Assembly (NCBI RefSeq): GCF_006716445.1
Contig: NZ_VFPA01000005.1
Location: 248,001-312,000, forward strand
Length of the DNA stretch: 64,000 bases
Source of the DNA: Pseudonocardia kunmingensis
GTDB lineage: Bacteria; Actinomycetota; Actinomycetes; Mycobacteriales; Pseudonocardiaceae
Direction: 5' to 3'
The notes under the pieces are model-generated. The model had not been told where the DNA came from. It made no database searches and saw only the letters and a program-made list of their open reading frames with translations. Each line of letters begins with the position of its first letter. Position 1 is the first letter of the stretch. A program made the translations under genes and the position numbers. Shown here piece after piece: positions 34,705 through 43,708 of this stretch.

Positions 34705-35879
34705 CGGTCTCGGCTCCCGCACCGGTGCACACCGGCACCTTCGCGGTGCGCGACGTGCGCGCGGTGCTCCCCGACCGGGTTCTCGACGGTGCCTCCGTGG
34801 TCTGCGAGGGCGGGCTGATCACCTCGGTGCGGCCGGGTGGCGCCGTGCCGCCGGGGGCGCTCGACGGGCGCGGCGCGCTGCTCGTGCCCGGGATCGTCGA
34901 CGTGCACTCCGACGCGCTCGAGCGCGACATCACCCCGCGCCCGGGCACCTCGTTCCCGATCGGGTTCGCGCTGGCCGCGTTCGAGTCCCGGGTGCGCGCG
35001 GCCGGCGTCACCACCGTGTTCCACGGCGTCGGGTTCCAGGACAACCCCGGCTACCACCGGTCGCTGGAGCAGGCCCGGGCGGTGTGCGCGGCGCTGCGCG
35101 AGCGGAGGGCCTCCGGCGCGACGCCGGTCGAGCACCGCGTCCTGCACCGGATGGACGTCCGCAGCCCCGACGCGCTGGACGTCCTGCTGGACTGCCTGCC
35201 CGCGCCGGGTCCCGAGGTTCCGCTGGTGTCGTGCGAGGACCACACGCCGGGCCAGGGCCAGTACCGGGACCTGGACCGGTTCGTCGCCGCGCGGATGCGC
35301 GAGCTGCCCGGCCGTTCGGCCGAGGAGGCCGCCGACCTCGTCCGCGAGCGGATCGCCGCCCGCGACGCCCTCCGGGAGCACGTCGGACGCAACCGGTCGC
35401 GGCTCGCGGCCCTCGCCGCCGCGGGCCGCATCCGGCTGCTCGCCCACGACGTGGACTCGCCCGAGGAGGTCCGGCGCGTCCACGCGGGCGGCGCGGCGGT
35501 GGCCGAGTTCCCGGTGACCCTCGACGCGGCCCGCGCCGCGAAGGACGCGGGGATGCCGGTGGTCATGGGCGCCCCGAACGTCATCCGCGGCGGCTCGCAC
35601 TCGGGCAACGTCGGCGCGCGCGAGCTCGTGGCGGCCGGCCTCGTCGATGCGCTGGCCAGTGACTACTCGCCGCCCGCGCTGCTGGCGGCGGCGCTCGGAC
35701 TCGCCGCCGAGCGGGTGGTCGCACTGCCGGCGGCCGTCGCGCTCGTCACGGCGGGCGCGGCAGCCGTCGGCGGGTTGCGGGACCGGGGCAGGCTGGTCGA
35801 GGGCGCCCGCGCCGACCTGCTTCTGGTGGACGACACCGACCGCTGGCCCCGCGTGCGGACCGTGCTGCCGGCGGAGTGA
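34701..35879 (+). CDS. phnM: Alpha-D-ribose 1-methylphosphonate 5-triphosphate diphosphatase
   Basis: 392 residues. An amidohydrolase-fold enzyme that removes diphosphate from the ribosyl phosphonate triphosphate before PhnJ acts. Metal motif GIVDVHSDALERD (about 64-76), later SCEDHTPGQGQY and LAHDVDSPEEV, and the C-terminal ASDYSPPALL. Last gene of the operon: no phnN or phnP follows. Its stop is 3 bases from the whiA stop on the other strand. Confidence 0.94.
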   Translation: MTVSAPAPVHTGTFAVRDVRAVLPDRVLDGASVVCEGGLITSVRPGGAVPPGALDGRGALLVPGIVDVHSDALERDITPRPGTSFPIGFALAAFESRVRAAGVTTVFHGVGFQDNPGYHRSLEQARAVCAALRERRASGATPVEHRVLHRMDVRSPDALDVLLDCLPAPGPEVPLVSCEDHTPGQGQYRDLDRFVAARMRELPGRSAEEAADLVRERIAARDALREHVGRNRSRLAALAAAGRIRLLAHDVDSPEEVRRVHAGGAAVAEFPVTLDAARAAKDAGMPVVMGAPNVIRGGSHSGNVGARELVAAGLVDALASDYSPPALLAAALGLAAERVVALPAAVALVTAGAAAVGGLRDRGRLVEGARADLLLVDDTDRWPRVRTVLPAE

Positions 35880-35882
35880 CCG

Positions 35883-36866
35883 TCAGGCCTCCTCCAACAT
35901 CTCCGCCGTGACGGCGGAGTCGGTGTCCGGGATGCCGAGGTCGGCCGCCCGCTTGTCGGCCATGTGCAGGAGCCTGCGGATCCGGCCGGCCACCGCGTCC
36001 TTCGTCATCGGGGGGTCGGCGAGCTGGCCGAGCTCCTCCAGCGAGGCCTGCTTGTGCTCGGCGCGCAGCCGGCCCGCCGCGAGCAGGTGCTCGGGCACGT
36101 CGTCGCCGAGGATCTCCAGCGCCCGCTGCACCCGCGCCGCCGCGGCCACCGCGGCGCGGGCCGACCGGCGCAGGTTGGCGTCGTCGAAGTTGGCCAGCCG
36201 GTTGGCGGTGGCGCGCACCTCGCGCCGCATGCGCCGCTCCTCCCACGCCAGCACGCTGTCGTGCCCGCCCATGCGCGTGAGCAGCGCGCTGATCGCGTCG
36301 CCGTCGCGCACGACGACCCGGTCGGCGCCGCGCACCTCGCGCCACTTCGCCGTGACGCCCAGCCGGCGCGCCGCGCCCACCAGCGCCATCGCCGCCTCCT
36401 GCCCGGGGCAGGTGACCTCGAGCGCCGAGCTGCGCCCGGGCTCGGTGAGCGAGCCGTGGGCGAGGAACGCGCCGCGCCACGCCGCCTCGGCGTCGCACAC
36501 GCCGCCGGAGACGACGGGCGGCGGCAGCCCGCGCACCGGGCGCCCGCGGACGTCGAGCAGGCCGGTCTGGCGCGCGAGGCCCTCGCCGTCGCGCACCACG
36601 CGCAGCACGTAGCGGGCCCCGCGGCGCAGCCCGCCCGCGCTGATCACGTGCGCCTCGCAGGTGTGCCCGTAGAGCTCGTGGATCTCGCGGCGCAGGCGGC
36701 GCGCCACGGAGCCGGTGTCGACCTCGGCCTCCACGACCACCCGGCCGCCGACGATGTGCAGGCCGCCTGCGAAGCGCAGCAACGCCGCCACCTCGGCACG
36801 GCGGCAGCACGGCTTCGTGACGACCAGCCTGCTCAGCTCGTCCTTGACCGCTGCGGTCATGGCCAT
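35883..36866 (-). CDS. whiA: Sporulation/cell-division regulator WhiA
   Basis: 327 residues. N-terminal LAGLIDADG-derived degenerate homing-endonuclease domain (about 1-210, with AAWRGAFLAHGSL) and a C-terminal helix-turn-helix DNA-binding domain (about 235-315, EELGQLADPPMTKDAVAGR). It activates division and sporulation genes in Streptomyces. ATG 36866 has AGGAGG 8 bases before it; the ATG two codons later is the alternative. It overlaps yvcK by 10 bases. Confidence 0.96.
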   Translation of the reverse strand: MAMTAAVKDELSRLVVTKPCCRRAEVAALLRFAGGLHIVGGRVVVEAEVDTGSVARRLRREIHELYGHTCEAHVISAGGLRRGARYVLRVVRDGEGLARQTGLLDVRGRPVRGLPPPVVSGGVCDAEAAWRGAFLAHGSLTEPGRSSALEVTCPGQEAAMALVGAARRLGVTAKWREVRGADRVVVRDGDAISALLTRMGGHDSVLAWEERRMRREVRATANRLANFDDANLRRSARAAVAAAARVQRALEILGDDVPEHLLAAGRLRAEHKQASLEELGQLADPPMTKDAVAGRIRRLLHMADKRAADLGIPDTDSAVTAEMLEEA

Positions 36867-37933
36867 GGGTTCGACCTCCTCCTCTCGGCGCCACCGGTCG
36901 CCGCGCCGGCGCCGGTGTCCCCGTCCCACTCCGCCAGCACGGCGCCGAGGGCCTCGGCCAGCGCTTTCGGGTCATGACGCGGCACTGTCATATCAGGGTC
37001 GGCGGGATCGGCCGCGGCGACCGGTGCCAGGTGGACCCGGCCGCCGGGGGCGAGCATCGCGGCCGCCGTGCGGTGCAACCGCTCGGGCACCGGGACGGCG
37101 GCGACATCGGCGATCACCGCGTCGACCCGCAGCGCGGGAGCGTGCTGTGAGAGTACGGCGAGGTGCTGCTCGGGTGAGAACCCGGCGGTCTCCCCCGGCT
37201 CCGGAGCGAGGTTCAGCACGACGATCCGCCGGGCCGGGCTCGTGATGAGCGCCTCCCGCAGCTCGGGCACGAGCACGTGCGGCAGCACGCTGGTGAACCA
37301 CGATCCCGGGCCCAGGAGCAGCACGTCCGCCTGCCGCACCGCCTCGACCGCCTCCGGGCACGCGCGCGGGCGCTCCGGCCGCAGCCACACCCGCTGCACC
37401 CGGCCAGGGGTGGACGCGACGGCCACCTGCCCGCGGATGAGGGCCGCAGGTGCACCCGATCCGGTGACGCCCGTCCCGGTGGTGCCCAGGCCGGTGACCT
37501 CCGCCTCGATGTCGAGCGGGTCGCAGCTCATCGGCAGCACCCGCCCCCGCAGCCCGAGCAGCGCGGCCACCTCGTCGAGCGCCGCCACCGGGTCGCCGAG
37601 GACCTCCATCAGCCCGGCCAGCACCAGGTTGCCCACCGCGTGCCCGGCCAGCGCCCCGGTGCCACCGAACCGGTGCTGCACCAGCTCGCCCCAGCGTCGC
37701 CCGGAGTGGTCGTCGGCGGCCAGCGCGGCCAGCGCCATCCGCAGGTCGCCGGGGGGCAGCACGCCCAGCTCCCGGCGCAACCGGCCGGAGGAGCCGCCGT
37801 CGTCGGCGACGGTGACGACGGCGGTGACCGCGTCGGTGAGCCGCCGCAGCGCCGACAGCGTGGCGTGCAGGCCGTGACCCCCGCCGAGCGCGACGGCCAC
37901 CGGGCCGCCCGCGGTGCCGTCCGGGGGCGTCAC
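36857..37933 (-). CDS. yvcK: YvcK-family (CofD-like) protein, putative gluconeogenesis factor
   Basis: 358 residues. CofD/YvcK fold with VALGGGHGLHATLSALRR and VTVADDGGSSGRLRRELG, the family's nucleotide-sugar binding loops; GNLVLAGLMEVLGD follows. In other bacteria it binds UDP-GlcNAc-type sugars and affects growth on gluconeogenic carbon and cell-wall synthesis. GTG 37933 overlaps the rapZ stop; its end overlaps whiA. The C-terminal 25 residues are low-complexity. Confidence 0.94.
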   Translation of the reverse strand: MTPPDGTAGGPVAVALGGGHGLHATLSALRRLTDAVTAVVTVADDGGSSGRLRRELGVLPPGDLRMALAALAADDHSGRRWGELVQHRFGGTGALAGHAVGNLVLAGLMEVLGDPVAALDEVAALLGLRGRVLPMSCDPLDIEAEVTGLGTTGTGVTGSGAPAALIRGQVAVASTPGRVQRVWLRPERPRACPEAVEAVRQADVLLLGPGSWFTSVLPHVLVPELREALITSPARRIVVLNLAPEPGETAGFSPEQHLAVLSQHAPALRVDAVIADVAAVPVPERLHRTAAAMLAPGGRVHLAPVAAADPADPDMTVPRHDPKALAEALGAVLAEWDGDTGAGAATGGAERRRSNPWP

Positions 37934-38862
37934 TCGCGCCCCAGGTCCCGGTGCACCACGTTCACGGTGACACCCTCCGCGCCCGCCAGCCGCCGCGCGA
38001 TCTCCTCGCTGATCGCGACGCTGCGGTGCTTGCCGCCGGTGCAGCCCACCGACACCGTGAGGTAGCGCTTGCCCTCCCGGCGGTAGCCCGCCCCGACCAG
38101 CCGCAGCAGGTCGAGGTAGCGGGTGATGAACTCCTCGGCGCCGTCCTGGCTCAGCACGTAGTCGCGGACGGGCTCGTCGCGGCCGGTGGAGTCGCGCAGC
38201 TCGGGGATCCAGAACGGGTTGGGCAGGAACCGGACGTCCACCACGAGATCGGAGTCCATCGGCAGCCCGTACTTGTAGCCGAACGACAGCAACGTGACGC
38301 GCGTGACCTGCGCCGACTCGGCCCCGAAGGCGCGCTCCAGGGTGGCGCGCAGCTGCGGGACCGCCACCGTGGACGTGTCGACGACGAGGTCGGCGCTCTC
38401 CCGCAGCGGCGTGAGCAGCTCCCGCTCGGCGGCGATCCCGTCGACGAGCCGCCCGTCACCCTGCAGCGGATGGCTGCGGCGCACCTGCTCGAAGCGGCGC
38501 ACCAGCACCGCGTCGGAGGCCTCCAGGAACAGCAGCCGCGGCTTGTAGCCGCGGGCGTCGAGGTCCTTGATGACGGTGCCGAGGTCGGCCGTGAACGCCC
38601 GGCTGCGGACGTCCATCACCACCGCGATCCGCGTGATCTCCCCCCGGGCGCGGGAGCCCAGCTCGACCATCGTGGAGATCAGCTCCGGCGGCAGGTTGTC
38701 GACGACGAACCAGCCCAGGTCCTCCAGCACCTTCGCCGCGGTGCTGCGCCCCGCGCCCGACAGGCCGCTGACCAGCGCGACCTCGATCCCCGCGGGCTCA
38801 CTGCCCGGCACCGCACCCACCGCTCCTCCTGCTCTCCCCGACCCCGTCGGGCTCCCGCTCAT
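37930..38862 (-). CDS. rapZ: RNase adapter protein RapZ (nucleotide-binding)
   Basis: 310 residues. N-terminal P-loop-like domain LVSGLSGAGRSTAAKVLEDL, where the Walker A lysine is replaced by Arg (GAGRST; a normal loop has GKS/T), then WFVVDNLPPELI. The C-terminal domain has SFGYKYGLPMDSDLVVDVR and the CTGGKHRSVAISEEIA motif. Known to bind GlcN6P and steer RNA decay in enterobacteria; the role here is not established. It overlaps uvrC and yvcK by 4 bases each. Confidence 0.94.
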   Translation of the reverse strand: MSGSPTGSGRAGGAVGAVPGSEPAGIEVALVSGLSGAGRSTAAKVLEDLGWFVVDNLPPELISTMVELGSRARGEITRIAVVMDVRSRAFTADLGTVIKDLDARGYKPRLLFLEASDAVLVRRFEQVRRSHPLQGDGRLVDGIAAERELLTPLRESADLVVDTSTVAVPQLRATLERAFGAESAQVTRVTLLSFGYKYGLPMDSDLVVDVRFLPNPFWIPELRDSTGRDEPVRDYVLSQDGAEEFITRYLDLLRLVGAGYRREGKRYLTVSVGCTGGKHRSVAISEEIARRLAGAEGVTVNVVHRDLGRE

Positions 38863-40922
38863 GTGGCCGGCACCTCGTGCCCGGTCGACGCCGCTGCCCC
38901 GTCCGCGGGGCTCTCGCCGTGCAGCGCGGTGAGCACCGCGGCCGCGGTGCGCGGCCCGAACCCCGGGAGGGACGCGATCTCGTCGGCTCCCGCGGCCCTG
39001 AGCTTGCGCACCGACCCGAAGTGCTTCAGCAGCGCCGCGCGCCGCGCGGGCCCGAGCCCCGGCACGGCGTCCAGCTCGGAGACGATCATGCTCTGCGAAC
39101 GGCGCTGCCGGTGGTAGGTGATGGCGAACCGGTGCGCCTCGTCCCGCACGCGTTGCAGCAGGTAGAGGCCCTCGCTGGTGCGCGAGAGGATCACCGGGTC
39201 GGGTTCGGCGGGCATCCACACCTCCTCCAGCCGCTTGGCGAGCCCGCAGACGGCCACGTCGGTGATGCCGAGCTCGGCCATGACGTCGGCGGCCGCCTCC
39301 ACCTGCGGCTGGCCGCCGTCGACCACCAGCAGGTTCGGCGGGTAGGCGAACCTGCGCGGCCGGCCGGTCTCCGGGTCGATGCCAGGGCGGTGCTCGGGGT
39401 CGGGGGTGCCGGCCGCTGCCGGGACCTCTCCGGACTCGCCGGGGCCCGGCCCGGTGTTACCCGCCGCGTCCCCCGCCTCCCGGGTCTCCGCGAGGTAGCG
39501 CCGGAACCGCCGGCGCACGACCTCGGCGATCGCCGCGACGTCACCGCCCTCGGCGCCGCCCCGGATCTCGAACCGCCGGTAGTCCGACTTGCGGGCCAGC
39601 CCGTCCTCGAACACGACGAGGGAGGCGACCACGTTGCTGCCCTGCACGTGGCTGACGTCCACGCACTCGATGCGCAGCGGGGCCGAGTCGAGCCCGAGCG
39701 CGTCCTGGATCTCCTGCAGCGCGGCCGAGCGCGCCGTGAGGTCACCGGCGCGGCGCAGCTTGTGCTGGGTGAACGCCTCGGCGGCGTTGCGCGCGACCGT
39801 GTCGGCCAGCGCCCGCTTGTCCCCGCGCTGCGGCACCCGCAGCTGCACGCGCGAGCCCCGCAGCCCGGTGAGCCACTGCGCGAGCGAGCCCGCCTCCGCC
39901 GGCAGCTCCGGTACGAGGATCTCCTTCGGCACCGGCTGCGTGGCGTCGTCGGCCGCCCCGGCCAGCGCCGCCTGCTCGCCGTAGAACTGGGTGAGGAAGC
40001 GCTCCACGAGCTGGGCGGTGTCGGTGGGCTCCACCTTGTCGATCACCCAGCCGCGCTGGCCCCGGACCCGCCCGCCGCGCACGTGGAAGACCTGGACGGC
40101 GGCCTCGAGCTCGTCCTGGGCGAACGCGACCACGTCGGCGTCGGTGCCGTCGCCCAGCACCACGGCCTGCTTCTCCATCGCCCGGCGCAGGGCGCCGATG
40201 TCGTCGCGCAACCGCGCCGCGCGCTCGAACTCCAGCTCCTCCGACGCGGCGGCCATCTTGCGTTCCAACTGCTTGACCAGGTGGTCGGTGCGGCCGGCGA
40301 GGAAGTCGGAGAAGTCCTCGACGATGGCGCGGTGCTCGTCGGCGTCGACCCGCCCGACGCACGGCGCGGAGCACTTGTCGATGTAGCCCAGCAGGCAGGG
40401 CCTGCCCATCTGCCCGTGCCGCTTGAACACGCCGCCGCTGCAGGTGCGGGCCGGGAACACCCGCAGCAACAGGTCGAGCGTCTCGCGGATCGCCCACGCG
40501 TGGGCGTAGGGCCCGAAGTAGCGCACGCCCTTGCGCCGGGGCCCGCGGTAGACGTGCAGCCGCGGGAACTCCTCGTTCAGCGTGACCGCGAGCACGGGGT
40601 AGGTCTTGTCGTCGCGGTAGCGGACGTTGAACCGCGGGTCGAACTCCTTGATCCAGTTGTACTCGAGCTGCAGCGCCTCCACCTCGGTGGTGACGACCGT
40701 CCACTCGACCTTCGCGGCGGTGGTGACCATCTGGCGCGTGCGCGGGTGCAGGCCGGTGATGTCGGCGAAGTAGGAGTTCAGCCGCTGCCGCAGGCTCTTC
40801 GCCTTGCCGACGTAGATCACGCGGCCGTGCGGGTCGGAGAAGCGGTACACCCCGGGGGCCTCCGGGATGGACCCGGGCGCCGGCCGGTACCGGGAGGGGT
40901 CGTTCGAGGCGGGATCGCGCAT
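38859..40922 (-). CDS. uvrC: Excinuclease ABC subunit C
   Basis: 687 residues. N-terminal GIY-YIG nuclease (about 16-95; APGVYRFSD, VIYVGKAKSLRQRLNSYF), a cysteine patch RTCSGGVFKRHGQMGRPC, a UVR coiled region (about 210-250), an RNase H-like second nuclease with IECVDVSHVQGSNVVAS and LLVVDGGQPQVEAA, and C-terminal helix-hairpin-helix repeats (VPGLGPARRAALL, LPGFGPRTAAAVL). An insert of about 40 Gly/Glu/Pro-rich residues interrupts the second nuclease domain. ATG 40922 follows GGAG. Confidence 0.97.
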   Translation of the reverse strand: MRDPASNDPSRYRPAPGSIPEAPGVYRFSDPHGRVIYVGKAKSLRQRLNSYFADITGLHPRTRQMVTTAAKVEWTVVTTEVEALQLEYNWIKEFDPRFNVRYRDDKTYPVLAVTLNEEFPRLHVYRGPRRKGVRYFGPYAHAWAIRETLDLLLRVFPARTCSGGVFKRHGQMGRPCLLGYIDKCSAPCVGRVDADEHRAIVEDFSDFLAGRTDHLVKQLERKMAAASEELEFERAARLRDDIGALRRAMEKQAVVLGDGTDADVVAFAQDELEAAVQVFHVRGGRVRGQRGWVIDKVEPTDTAQLVERFLTQFYGEQAALAGAADDATQPVPKEILVPELPAEAGSLAQWLTGLRGSRVQLRVPQRGDKRALADTVARNAAEAFTQHKLRRAGDLTARSAALQEIQDALGLDSAPLRIECVDVSHVQGSNVVASLVVFEDGLARKSDYRRFEIRGGAEGGDVAAIAEVVRRRFRRYLAETREAGDAAGNTGPGPGESGEVPAAAGTPDPEHRPGIDPETGRPRRFAYPPNLLVVDGGQPQVEAAADVMAELGITDVAVCGLAKRLEEVWMPAEPDPVILSRTSEGLYLLQRVRDEAHRFAITYHRQRRSQSMIVSELDAVPGLGPARRAALLKHFGSVRKLRAAGADEIASLPGFGPRTAAAVLTALHGESPADGAAASTGHEVPAT

Positions 40923-41090
40923 GGCCACTCCAGGGTAGGACCGCCGTCCGACACGCCCGGGCGGGGACCGGGCACCCGGCGCGTCGCGGTGTGGTGTAGG
41001 TGCCGCACCGGCGCCGCAGCGGTTCTGTCGGCGGACCGTGGTAGACCCTCCGCAGGATGCGAACGCCTGTTCGACGCACGGGAGGATCCC

Positions 41091-41828
41091 ATGAGCACCG
41101 AGAAGCTGGCCACCGTCCGCAAGCTGCTCGCCAAGGCCGAGCGCGCCGCCACCGCCGAGGAGGCGGAGACCTACACGGCCAAGGCCGTGGAGCTGATGGC
41201 CCGCCACGGCATCGACGCCGCGCTGCTCGCCGCCGCCGAACCCGGCAGCGACGAGATCGGTGCCCTGCGGGTCGCGATGAGCGATCCGTACAGCGCGGGC
41301 AAGGCCCGGCTGCTGGGCTGGACGGCCGCCGCGCTCGGCTGCCGCTGGGTGCTGCACGGGGTGTGGGCGGGCAAGGTCGCCGCCGTCACGGTGTTCGGGC
41401 ACGCCTCCGACCGGGAGCGCGTCGACCTGCTGTACACCTCCCTGCAACTGCAGGCCACCAGCCAGCTCGTACGGGTGCGGCCGACGTGGCCGGGCGAGTC
41501 GGTGGCCGCCTACCGCCGGTCCTGGCTCGAGGGCTTCGCCGAACAGGTGCACCGCCGGCTGCTGGCGGCCGAGCAACGCGCCGCCACCGCCGCCGCCCCG
41601 CCCGGCACCGCCGCTCCCCCGGGCACGGGCGGCGTGGCCCTCGTGCTGGCCGACCGCCGCGAGCGCGTCGAGGAGGCGTTCGCCGCCGCCTTCCCCCGGC
41701 TGGGCACGGCCCGGCGCCGGGTGCTGTCCGGCTCGGGCCGGGCTGCCGGGGTGCGGGCCGGCGAGCGGGCCGACCTCGGCGGCTCGGGCGGTCTCGACCG
41801 GGCGCGGCGACGCGCGGTGGGGGCGTAG
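41091..41828 (+). CDS. DUF2786 domain protein
   Basis: 245 residues. Residues 4-42 (LATVRKLLAKAERAATAEEA and on to ELMARHGID) are a clear DUF2786 domain. The middle, with TVFGHASDRERVDLLYTSL, matches the domain that commonly follows it, and the tail is Ala/Pro/Arg-rich. DUF2786 proteins occur in phages and bacteria and have no assigned function. ATG 41091 follows GGGAGGATCCC. It is divergent from uvrC and convergent with the HAD gene, with only 5 bases between stops. Confidence 0.85.
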   Translation: MSTEKLATVRKLLAKAERAATAEEAETYTAKAVELMARHGIDAALLAAAEPGSDEIGALRVAMSDPYSAGKARLLGWTAAALGCRWVLHGVWAGKVAAVTVFGHASDRERVDLLYTSLQLQATSQLVRVRPTWPGESVAAYRRSWLEGFAEQVHRRLLAAEQRAATAAAPPGTAAPPGTGGVALVLADRRERVEEAFAAAFPRLGTARRRVLSGSGRAAGVRAGERADLGGSGGLDRARRRAVGA

Positions 41829-41833
41829 GAGCG

Positions 41834-42550
41834 TCAGGACGGCAGGGCGATGATGCCGTCCACCACCGCGTCCAGCCGTTCGGCCGCCACGTGCGGGCGC
41901 TCGACGACGTCGGGCACGGCGCCCTCGAGCCGGGTGGCGAGGCCGGTCACGAGCCCCGCCCGCACGGCACCGTGCACGTCCCACGAGTGCGCGGCCACCA
42001 GCGCCACCCGGTCGGCGCGCTGGTCCACCTGCCGGCAGGCCCAGTGGTAGACGCGGGCCGGTGGCTTGAAGGAGCGGATCTGCTCGCAGGAGAGCACGTC
42101 GCGCAGGTAGGTGCGCAGCCCGGCGCCGTCCAGCGCCGCGGCGGCCACCGCCTCCGCGCCGTGGGTGAACGCGTAGGCCGGGATCCGGGCGCGGGCGAGT
42201 GCCATCAGGGCCGGTTCCACGTCCGGGTGCGGGGGGAGCGTGCGGAACCCCGCGAGCACGTGCTCGACGGCCTCGTCGGAGAGGGTGTGGTGGGTGGTGG
42301 TGTGCAGGGCGGCGCGGGCGACGTCGGCGAACGGGCGCGCCGGACCGGCCAGGGTGTGGGCCATCCCGTCGCGCAGGGCGCGGGTGAAGAACAGCTCCCA
42401 CTCGTGCTCGGGGCGCCCCACGTCCACGAAGCGCGCGCCGAGGGCGTCGACGCGCAGCATCGTCTCGAACACGTCGAGGAGCACCGCGCGGGGCCGCCGG
42501 TCGGGGGCGCGCAGCGGCTCGGCAGCAGCACCGGACACCGTCGTGGGCAT
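41834..42550 (-). CDS. HAD superfamily hydrolase, 2-haloacid dehalogenase-like
   Basis: 238 residues. Motif I is LLDVFETML, with the Asp nucleophile but Glu in place of the usual Gly (DxFGT). A helical cap follows. The lysine of motif III is in SFKPPARVYHWA, and the acidic motif IV in AAHSWDVHGAVRAG, the pattern of type II haloacid dehalogenases. The substrate could be a haloacid or another small acid or phosphate. It stands between DUF2786 and the dihydroorotate-dehydrogenase-like gene. Confidence 0.85.
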   Translation of the reverse strand: MPTTVSGAAAEPLRAPDRRPRAVLLDVFETMLRVDALGARFVDVGRPEHEWELFFTRALRDGMAHTLAGPARPFADVARAALHTTTHHTLSDEAVEHVLAGFRTLPPHPDVEPALMALARARIPAYAFTHGAEAVAAAALDGAGLRTYLRDVLSCEQIRSFKPPARVYHWACRQVDQRADRVALVAAHSWDVHGAVRAGLVTGLATRLEGAVPDVVERPHVAAERLDAVVDGIIALPS

Positions 42551-42628
42551 CGCGCCACCTCGTCCGTCGTGATCCGACCGGGCCCGTTCCGTCTACAGGG
42601 CGGCGCCCGCGTTCACGAAGATCGTCGC

Positions 42629-43666
42629 TCAGCGCGCAGGGCCGCCACGGACCGGGCGGGCGCCGTGGCGCCGAACGGCCCGCAACACGCGCCGGACGCG
42701 CATCGCGCGCACCGGGGCAAGAGCGTACCCCGGATAGCTGGCCAGCCAGGTCGCGCTGCCGAGGCTCACGGCGTCGGCGCCCGCCCAGAAGTACTCGCGG
42801 CAGTCGTCCACGGTGCGGATGCCGCCGGTGGCGATGATCGGCAGCGTCACACCGGACTCGCGCAGCTCGCTCACCACCCGCAGGCCGATCGGCTTGATCG
42901 CGCGGCCGGACAGCCCGCCGTAGCGGTTGGCGAGGAACGGCGTCCCGGTGCGCGGGTCGAGCCGCAGCGCCTTCACGGTGTTGATCGCCGTCAGGGCCGA
43001 CACCCCGGCCTTCGCCGCCTGCTGCGCGTTGCGCAGGTAGTCGTTGTCCGGTGAGAGCTTGAGGATCACGGGGTGGTTGCTGCGGGGCACGGCCTCGTCC
43101 AGGACGTCCTGCAGGATCGTCGAGAAGTCGAAGTTGACGTTGTGGCAGCTCACGTTGAGCTCCACGGCGGCGATGTCGCCCGCCGGCACGGTCGCGTTCA
43201 CCCGGTCCACGAGCGTCACGAACTCCTCCGCGGAGAAGCCGCCGAGGGAGATGATCACGCGCTGGTCGCGGGTGCGGGGGTAGTAGTCGCGCAGGTAGGC
43301 GTCGATGCCGACGTTGCACCAGCCGAACGCGTTGATCCAGCCGCCGTCGGTGCCGCGCAGCACCGTGCCGTAGCGGCGCAGCAGGCCGGGCAGCTCCGGC
43401 AGCGACCAGTCGTCGCGGGTGGTGAAGTGGCCCTCCCGGGGCTCGACCGTCAGCGTGCGCGTGGTGACGGCGCCGAACTCCGCCAGCGGCACGAACAGCG
43501 AGATCGGGCTCATCCCGTAGGGCAGCAGCGGCGAGTTCGAGACGCCGTAGCCCAGCAGGCTCGACGAGGTGACGAGCCGGTTGCGGAGGACGATGTCCCC
43601 CAGGCGCACGCTCTCCTCGACGGCGGAGGAGGTGGTCGGACCTGCGGGTTCCCGGGTGCGCAGCAC
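42629..43666 (-). CDS. Dihydroorotate dehydrogenase-like flavoprotein
   Basis: 345 residues, FMN-binding TIM barrel. The active-site loop ELNVSCHNVNFD has the Cys that acts as base in class 1 dihydroorotate dehydrogenases (usually NVSCPN). The C-terminal IIATGGIRTVDDCREYFWAGAD and AVSLGSATW hold the FMN phosphate. Start GTG 43666 looks leaderless, with TAGCAT on the minus strand at 43674-43679. Whether it is the cell's pyrimidine enzyme is unclear, since it is far from carAB-pyrF and has a long N-terminal variation; an oxidoreductase of another substrate is possible. Confidence 0.78.
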   Translation of the reverse strand: MLRTREPAGPTTSSAVEESVRLGDIVLRNRLVTSSSLLGYGVSNSPLLPYGMSPISLFVPLAEFGAVTTRTLTVEPREGHFTTRDDWSLPELPGLLRRYGTVLRGTDGGWINAFGWCNVGIDAYLRDYYPRTRDQRVIISLGGFSAEEFVTLVDRVNATVPAGDIAAVELNVSCHNVNFDFSTILQDVLDEAVPRSNHPVILKLSPDNDYLRNAQQAAKAGVSALTAINTVKALRLDPRTGTPFLANRYGGLSGRAIKPIGLRVVSELRESGVTLPIIATGGIRTVDDCREYFWAGADAVSLGSATWLASYPGYALAPVRAMRVRRVLRAVRRHGARPVRGGPAR

Positions 43667-43673
43667 GTCCCCG

Positions 43674-43679
43674 ATGCTA
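43674..43679 (-). promoter_or_regulatory. Candidate -10 element (TAGCAT) for a leaderless transcript
   Basis: TAGCAT on the minus strand, 7 bases before GTG 43666 of the dihydroorotate-dehydrogenase-like gene, with no ribosome binding site between them. Confidence 0.5.
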
Positions 43680-43708
43680 CGTGCGGGGCGGGGCCACCGG
43701 CCGCGGGG

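Noticed and set aside
42629..43666. Naming this gene pyrD
   Set aside because: The FMN fold and active Cys fit, but the gene is far from carAB-pyrF and has an unusual N-terminus, so the specific enzyme name was not given.
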